Below, piece after piece: positions 49,001-58,000 of a stretch of 64,000 bases of DNA. Made by a program: the position numbers and the translations under genes. Under the pieces are notes generated by a model, which did no database searches, was not told the origin of the DNA, and saw only the letters and a list, made by a program, of their open reading frames with translations. How positions within the stretch are numbered: position 1 is the first letter of the stretch; every line of letters starts with the position of its first letter. This DNA is from Phoronis australis (lineage: Eukaryota; Phoronida; Phoronidae). The DNA lies in assembly GCA_002633005.1 (NCBI GenBank), contig NMRA01000107.1:38190-102189 (forward strand). The letters are read 5' to 3'.

Positions 49001-52000
49001 CAAATTCATTAAAGATAATCATGGAATTTAGAAGGTATCACTCTGCTAACAGTACGGAATATCTTGACGTTCAGGCACTTCAAATACATTCCTCTCCTGT
49101 TACTGAGTTGTTTTACTGTTACACACTAGGTGTCCTCTGCCCTCCATGATGCTACCGGCAGATCCCTGGTCATACTGGATGAGTTTGGTAAAGGTACTGA
49201 GTCATGTGACGGCCTGTCACTACTGGTGTCTACACTTAAGTACTGGCTTGACAATGCTTCTTGCTGTCCCCATCTCTTTGTCTCCACCCACTTCCTTGCC
49301 ATTGTCCAGGAATGCCTGTTACCAAAGTCGCCACAAGTTTCTTACCAGGTGGGTGTGGCACTCATCTATATGCCATTAGTTTTTGAGGAAATTTGCAATA
49401 CTCTGCATTCACTAATTGTTGACGAAGTTCACTCAGTTTACAAAAGAAGCATCTCTGTTGTTTCATAGAACAGCCCAGTCCCAAATTATAGAAATCTGTG
49501 GTTAAATGATATCACTTACAAATCTACAACAGTTGCCCACTTATAAAGTTGTCGTTTTAGTGCACCTCCTGACCCTTTATGTTATATTGCATTCAAATTA
49601 TTTCTCATCAGTGCACTCCTACAGCCAAATCCCATGCACGTTTTTCATTAATTAAAATGATACTCTCAGGTCAGGAATGTTGTTTAAAACTCTGAAATGT
49701 TGCTAAATATTAGGGACAGACTACTCAAATAAACCCATTTCATGATGTAGACAGTGGCTGTCAATGTTCATGTTATCTCTGAATGGTTTACTGATGTCAC
49801 GCATGTTAGGAAGAATAAAGGAGCATCAGCATTAGGATACATTCTCCTTTCACAAGTTGCATTTATGTGTTTGCTTAATTATTCTTTTTTCTTTTTGCAG
49901 ACCATGGACGTTGTTGAACACGAGGGGGAGTTAGTGTTTCTCTATCAGTTGATAGATGGACATGTGAACACAAGCTATGCTTGCCATGTTGCTAAGCAGG
50001 CTGGCATTCCACAAGAAATTGTTGAACGAGGCCAAGAGGTGTCACTACTGTTACAAGCAGGAAAACCCATTTACAGAGTAGATTCAGCTGGAACAGAGAT
50101 TCAGATGAAAAGGTTTGTATTTTGGGAAAGATTGCATGAGACAAGTAATCAGTTGGCCTTAGGAACATTTACAAAATGTTACCTTTCGCTATGACGGCTG
50201 TGTTCTGTAGACACAAGACACTTACAAAAACGCAATAGGAGTCTCCATGAGATACTGGCATGCATTATAAGCAGAGCACGTGATCATACTAGCTTTAATT
50301 GCAAATTATTCATCTACGGAATGTAATTTTTGTAGCCACTTCCAGTGTTTTGACGGCTGCTCTGTCCACTCTTGCAAGGCGTATTTCACACCTCTCCTAA
50401 ACCAGTCCTTGTGACAATCCAAGACGACTACCTCACTCCTATTAAAATCATGTCCCCTGCTACGCAGGTAACAAAAATCTTATGGCAGAATCGTATGAAT
50501 CCCCTAACTAGGGCAGGGCTTGGAATTTTCCGCGGAAACGCGGATTTCCACTTTTTTCAAATGTGCTTTCCGCTTTTTTTATAATATTTCCGCATAAAAA
50601 AACGGATTTGATATAAAATTTCCGCGACAAATTCCTTTCTTACCGCGGCGTTGCAGACGACGTTCACCTCGAAAAGTGGAAGTTGCTCTTTATGTTTCGG
50701 AGGAACGTAAATTGTCAACATTGCCGGGGATTCTGGGACAGTGTGGTGGGAGATTTTCAATGGCGTCTCGTGTTATTGTTAAGCGCGGCGAGAAATACTA
50801 CCGCTCTGCAGCCAAAAATGTGTGGGTTGGGAGAGGACGGGCGAGCTGAAAGGACGCAGATGCATGCTACTGATGGTGGTAACGTTTTTTTAGTCCTCAC
50901 GATTTTTGTCGGGGAAAGATTCACACTGACCATTTCAAGGCTGGTTATCGGGCAAGATTTGGGCCGTAAAAGTTTCAAAGTTTTTTCGCGTTTTTTGTCA
51001 CTGGTCATTCCAAGCCCTGCTAGGGTGATGATGATAAGACATATGCATTTTAGAGACTTGGCTCGGTCTCACTGACATAAGTTACCATGAAAAGGAGGTT
51101 ATTGCACACCTGGATAAGCTGCACATAGGATTTGTTTTCCTTAGGAACTTTATCCTTGATGTTGACCAGTTGGTTGATTTGTGAATGCTAACAATACCAA
51201 ACTTTTTAAAAGTCCTTGAGGAGATCAGAAAGTCCCTGAATGTAACGAACGACAACCCCTGTGGGAGAAATAGCATTTGTAATAGAATAGTAGAATAACT
51301 CGACTTAGTAGCAGCGTTGTGTTGTGTTGTGGACTGTCTCGGTCTGTCAGTGAGATGGTTGTATTCAGTAACTAAGTGTGGTACACTCTATTACACTAGT
51401 AAAGCAACTGACAGCAGCAAGATGAGGACTGTCTTTATTAGACAAGTGAACGGATTTATATACAAGTTACAAAAATGTGGGTTGCATGCACTAAACTTTA
51501 TGAGTCAATATTCTGCAGGAAAATAACAGGAAGCAACTATAAGAACTTTCACAACAATCATCTGAACTATTCTGTTGTGTTTGCCATATATGGTAATGGT
51601 CAGCTGTCTCAATGCTATGATTCCGTGACCTTTATGCAATCTTGATTACTACAGAGATCATCAAAACGTGGTGTGGATGCACCGGATGGGTCGGTCACTG
51701 ACTCAGCTGACAGCCAAAACAAGTTTCTATAAACACAAACAATTGGCTAGCAAAGAAATAATATCAATAATACTATCAGACTAACAGTAATATATATATA
51801 TATATATATATCACGAATGTCACGGATTTCATGACAGCGTTATTACCAGACTGGGTGTTGATTCTTCTAGTAGGAAATGCCAGGTTTTTGACATTTCATG
51901 ACCATAAGCTGGATATTCTACTATCCAATATGATATTAGGTGAACTCGGCTTCAGTATAGAAACCAATTGCCATAAAATACTGTGATTAATAGCTGACTA

Positions 52001-55000
52001 AGAACCCATTCACATCTATTTACTACATAGCTGAGACAAGAATTGTTCAAACAGTGACAGTCCTTAAAGGACAATAGGCCTGACCTAAACATCTTCCAAG
52101 TAATTGGACTGTCTATCAAAACAATTTCTTATTCAAGGTAATGCAATGAGTGGATAATGGGAAATACAAATAGTCACATTACGTCAAACCTCATTTAGTG
52201 ACCTTCATTCTAACTGGTATATCAAAAAACATGCTATGGCAACTAGTAAAAGTATAATCTGAAAGAAAAAAAGAGCAGAGAATATAAAAATATGTTTTAT
52301 ATTTATGTAGCATTAATTAATATTATATTGCATTAACACCCTAAAGTCAAAATTTCATTTTTAAGAAAGGTGCATCAATAGTAAAATAACGCCTAGGTCT
52401 ATTTTAATGAAACCCCTTTTTAAATGAAAACTTCACAACTTACCGTCATTTTGTTTTGTTTCTAAAACAAATGAACTCACAGAACATGAGGTATTTTTGT
52501 AAATATAGCGAGTCATGTTTTTCTATCTTACGGTCTGCAAAAACTAGGTGTTTAAAAGGAAAATCCTAACAGCGTTTTTGAGATTGATTAATATAATGTA
52601 TATTAAAGTTGACTGATATGAAACTAAGAACAAAATGGACAACAAATGTTGAGTTAAAGCACGTTGTGAGCACGAGATCGAAACAGCGAAACATCAAATT
52701 ACTGATGAAATTATTGAAGTTCGGTGAAGATTTATCTCCTCAAAACTTGCTGTGTTCATGAACACAAAGTCACGGAGGCAGTGTGGTGACTCAAACCTGG
52801 CCCAGGTTCATTCGTTCTCTACGGTGGTGTGCATGCAGAGGCACAACTCTCTCAGGATCAACATTATGTTTTATCTTCGTTTTCCCCAGCTCCTTTCTAT
52901 CATATGTACCCGTCGTTGACTCAATATTATGGTGACTCCCTGAATGAAAGGACTGAGGAGACATGTGGAATTGCTCTATTCCTGGCAGGAGATTCGATTT
53001 GAGTGACAGCTGTGTAACCTTTGACCTCCCATAAGCAGTAAACAAATTTCCATGCAGTTGTNACTCAAGTTCCTAATTTCGAATTAAGTCAATTTGCCAA
53101 AGCTAAGAAAAAGTGGAAAACGTGAGTGTTCAGAATCTGACTGTTGTCGATTAATTATTCAACATTCACTCGCAATGTCAACTGAATTTGCAGTGTGTCA
53201 TTTAACTTAATTATCTCTTAATCGTTTTATTTTTGTGAATTTGCCCCAAGTCAAGCTAAGATTGCGACACACACCACATGCTGGGGTGACTGATATGAAA
53301 CCAAGAACAAAATGGACAACAAATGTTGAGTTAAAGCACGTTGTGAGCACGAGATCGAAACAGCGAAACATCAAATTACTGATGAAATTATTGAAGTTTG
53401 GTGAAGATTTATCTCCTCAAAACTTGCTGTGTTCATGAACACAAAGTCACGGAGGCAGTGTGGTGACTCAAACCTGGCCCAGGTTCATTCGTTCTCTACG
53501 GTGGTGTGCATGCAGAGGCACAACTCTCTCAGGATCAACATTATGTTTTATCTTCGTTTTCCCCAGCTCCTTTCTATCATATGTACCCATCGTTGACTCA
53601 ATATTATGGTGACTCCCTGAATGAAAGGACTGAGGAGACATGTGGAATTGCTCTATTCCTGGCAGGAGATTCGATTTGAGTGACCGCTGTGTAACCTTTG
53701 ACCTCCCACAAGCAGTAAACAAATTTCCATGCAGTTGTGCCCTTACAATGTGGTTCTGCTAAATCTTTTTTTCTTGCTACACTGTATATATTTCGTATTT
53801 GAAGTTCCCCCAGAATGAAGATAAGGTATTTTGCTAGTCATATGTGAAATATTGTAAGAACAGCAAATTTTTGTGAATTAGGTTTGAGATATCCTTAAAG
53901 GATAACCTGAATAATTCAGTAGTTGAGTATTCAGGCCAGTGGCTCAACACTTCAGTACACGCAAGCTCAACTGCAGTGTAGTATACCTAATTCATCTTCA
54001 ATATAAAGCATGCTAACTAAAAACAATATAACTCAACTGCCTCTTTATGCCAAATGCACTCATAATATTGACTGAAAATAGCCAATACAAGGATAAACAC
54101 TACGAACACTGAAAATAGAGTGTATGTAGAATTGGCGGAAAAGCAAAAAAATATATCAATGGTTGCAGTATACCGTATACTAGTGGTTCCTAGTGTAAAG
54201 GACAAACACTTGGTGTTTTTGACAAGGTGTAAATGCCTGGGCAGCGTCTGAAAGGATTGTGAAACACTAACATTTAACCTTTATCCCTGGATACCCATAG
54301 ATGCTGTCTTGGTGAAGTCACCACAACTGCTCAGGTATGCACACCTACTTCAGCAACAACGCCATGTGAAGTTAGAGTGAAACAGTGCACACAGTCTGGA
54401 AACTGAGGAGATTGCGCTGATTTACACGGGATGGCACAAAACTTTGGAATACTTTGTAAACATGATTATCAAGGACCAGGGGTCTGACTTACACATAAAA
54501 GGGTAGTTTGTCAATAGACACCTAAACTATTTGTTCCAGAGGCAAGTTGCTTCTGGCCTGTAACCCCACTCATTTTCATTGAGGCCTACTCTCACATACC
54601 AAAATAATTGATAAAAAGGATCTGACCACCTCAGTTTCATCCAAGTAGTTCAACTATCATTCACGGCTGCCGACAACCCTCCCCCACTGGTTAAGTTTGA
54701 GTAAAAAACACAAAAAGCTGTCTCAGGGCAACAAAAAAAATATATCCACCACCGACTTAGTTTTCAAAAAAGCAGACCAATTATGCTTGTTTGTCGTCAT
54801 TGTGCTAAAAGGTTACTGAAAGGACAAGTTATTTACCTTCCGTTGACTTCTGTTCAGATGAAACTGGTTTTTGACCGGATTTAAGTTAATGGCTGGATTT
54901 TCTGAACAATATTTTGACATAAACTTCCTTCTTTATTGTTGACTATAGCTAAAACTCGAGCTTGTACAGCCTTGTTACATTGATAATGGAGGTTACTGTT

Positions 55001-58000
55001 TGTAGTTGGTTTTCTGGATAAAACTGGTTTTCAGTGTTATCTTCAAGGTTATTACAACCAAACATATTTGTGAGCGAAGACGCTGGTATGATAGTATTGG
55101 CCATGATTGGAGATATGTAATCTCAGTTCAGTTTAGTATTTATTGTGGTGGTTTATTGAAGTATTCACCACATCCATAAGTGTATCTTATCAATTGTTTA
55201 TGAAACATTAAGCTGTTGCCTTATGTAATTTAACCCCCTCCACTAGCACCACCGAAGTGAAGGAGATGTCCGTGGCAGGCACCGTGCAGTCCCTTCGTCC
55301 TTGATTACGTCCGTCCGTCCGTCGTTACTTCCGTTTAGAAAAACGTTCTGTGCTAAACTCCTCTCTTTCTCATCGGATGTCGACCAAACTTTTTAAAATG
55401 ATTGCATAGGAAGTGCCGTTGCGCGTATCGGCAAGGTTTTACGATTGGACTGTATTCTCTTGAATTATGACCTGTTCACGCATGTATGTACGGAAACGTT
55501 CTTTTGTACGCAACTCCTTTGTTTCTGATCGGATGTGGATCAAACTTACAAAAAATATACTTACGAAGTGCCATAGCAGTCGAAAGTTTGCGATTCGATC
55601 ATATTTCCTTGAATTATGGCTCGTTGGTTCTCACACATGCATATAATAAAATAATGTTCTGTGTTCAATTCCAACTACATTTCTCAAAAATGACGAGTGT
55701 CTAGACCAGATGAAGTCATAATGCAGATGCTGGTAAAACATTTTAACATCTTTGTAGTTTCAACAGGTTGGTATGAGAAGGCTTCTCTCTGCATTCGCCT
55801 TCATACCTGATGAAAGACCGCTCTTATGAGGCTCGATAGCATGTTGTCTTTAACAACAGATTTTTCAGGGTTTTAAAGTGCTTTACCCACTTCTGCATCG
55901 TCTACATTTCTCAAGTAAACTTTTATATGAAGTATTGTTATCCGCTATTTTGCAATTTGAGGGTATTTAGTAATGGTCTCTTCTAGATTTACATATACAA
56001 GTGTATATCAGTATAGTTTGATTTTCATAGATTTACATATACAAGTGTATATCAGTATAGTTTGATTTTCATAGATTTACATATACAAGTGTATATCAGT
56101 ATAGTTCGGGAGCAGCCCATCGTTATGACAAACTTCGTTGAAAACACGACTAAACTTTTTGTTTGACAGCTTGATAGAGAGTCGCTCGTAGTGTTGAAAC
56201 AATCTCCTTTCTTCGGGTGTGCAACTATGTAGCAAAGCACCATACGGTGAATAATACGCTCACAAGGAAGTCACGCATTTCTAAAGATATGCCGGAATTT
56301 TCGCCGCTTGTCCCTCTGAGCGGCTTTTACCAGGATCAAAGAGAGCGCAGTGCCGGAATCAGGTACAATTGTGATGACCACATTGCCCGATGCCAGCAAG
56401 ACCCAATTAAATGTAATTATCCGACCATAAACTGTATTAAACATCTCTGACTGTCCATAATGGCGAATTTTCAAAATGCATTAACCACTAATTTTCGTTA
56501 AAAACGAACACCACGACGGTATTCAGCTGGAAAAAAAAACAACCAAGTACGGTTTTCGATTTTTAAAAATAGATGAACTAATAATCTAAAAACTACAATC
56601 ATTGGGTACAATTAAAGATACACTACAGCGCGTATTGATATACTCGGTGAATATACAAACGCTGATCAGAGTTAACAATGTCACGTGGATTTATTTTTTA
56701 ATATTCGTTCAATCTCGTTTAACCAGAATATTGACCAGGAAACAGTTGTACTTAACTTCTGCCCACTTTTCATTTTTTATTACGGACAAAGAGCTGGAAT
56801 AGTTATATAGTCAGTGCCACCGAAATTGTCCAGAGATTCCAAATCTTCAATTCTGGTTATCACCATATTTACACTTTTGTATATATTTTACGATTTGAGT
56901 TCTAATAAAGATTATATGTTTAGTGTACCTGTAATGTGGAAAGTTTAGGGATGGGCTCACAATGAACTTAACTAATTAAGTTTCCCTGGCGATCAAAATC
57001 TACCACTGTTTTGGTACTTCTAGTTTAAAACTTAGATAAAAAGTTATTAACCCGTTCCCGGTAAGAAAAAAAACAAGTGGGCAGAAGCATTAAAAATTAA
57101 ATAACGAAACCCAATATGAAAGATATCGTTCCTTTGGAAAGTGTCCCTTTGTGAAGACAAACACAAGTTAACCTTTTTAGTCATTTTGTAATATTTATAA
57201 TGTACCGAGTTAAAACTACTCTCCAGAGTTGCAGGCTGTAACTCTGCAAATGTCAGTGAGAGGAAATCAAATTGGGAGTACTAACAACAACCATTGTTGA
57301 GACAGTAATGCTAGCAATTATCTTTCCACTTCATTAGCTCAAATCTACTTCAATACAAAGGGCGTGCTGAATAGGCATCATAAAAGTTGTCTAGGTCTAA
57401 GGGAATCTGAGCGGTGACCAGTGTAAGCGAGAAATTCACTCTTCCTACCGTGTGTGTTGCATTCACACTCCCTTCTTGTATGCCCCTGTTCCTGCTGTCA
57501 CGTGTATTTCGCGGTTTATTTCGCTTCGTATGTGCTCATTCCACTGCCTGATCATCATGAGGCATGCAATGGCAGTACGCATATTGGAGTTTGTGGTCAC
57601 TAACGTGATCACACAAATCGTGACACGTGTTTGTCTTCAGAGCCTCTATGGCGTAGTTATGTAATCTAGAGTTAAGTTTTTCTCAGTTGTTAAGTGTTTG
57701 TTTAGGTGTTAGGTTACATTCTCTTCATTAGCATATCTCCTTGTTGTATTCCTGGTATGGACAAGTGGACGTTTTACAAAGAGTCTAGAATAAAGGATAT
57801 TGCATTCTCATTGTTTGTAGATTGCAGTTGTAGAGCGCCAAAGGAAGTTGTCAGCAGGGGAAATATGAGGGTAGCCGTGCTGGATGTCTGGTGTGACGTG
57901 AGATAAGCCTATCTCCAGACAAATATCCTTACAACATTCGATAGTGCAACATCCTGTTGATAAATGAGAGTATCGATCCCCTGCTTTCTCCTCAACGCTG

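Noticed and set aside
49754-50194. 146-codon frame presented as one protein
   Set aside because: Only the part from 49901 to 50112 is MSH5 exon 23; the ends are intron read-through.
50372-50468. Exon-like frame [20 protein letters not shown] ending at CAG|GTAACA
   Set aside because: Its only possible acceptor gives phase 1, incompatible with MSH5 exon 23 (phase 2), and the peptide does not match the MSH5 C-terminus found at 60351.
51120-51182. Short peptide [12 protein letters not shown] after a CTTAG acceptor, as the MSH5 C-terminus
   Set aside because: It is compatible in phase but only weakly similar. The exon at 60351 gives a much better and longer match.
51790-51812. TA dinucleotide run as a functional element
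   Set aside because: It is a simple microsatellite of about 11 TA units with no structure around it that needs explaining.
52791-53722. Two nearly identical 84-codon minus-strand frames as a duplicated gene
   Set aside because: They lie within the 451-bp direct repeat and have no recognisable domain, promoter or splice context. They are explained by the duplication.
54301-54383. Frame [20 protein letters not shown] after CCCATAG as a last exon
   Set aside because: It would need a phase-1 upstream exon, and none was found. No family is recognised.
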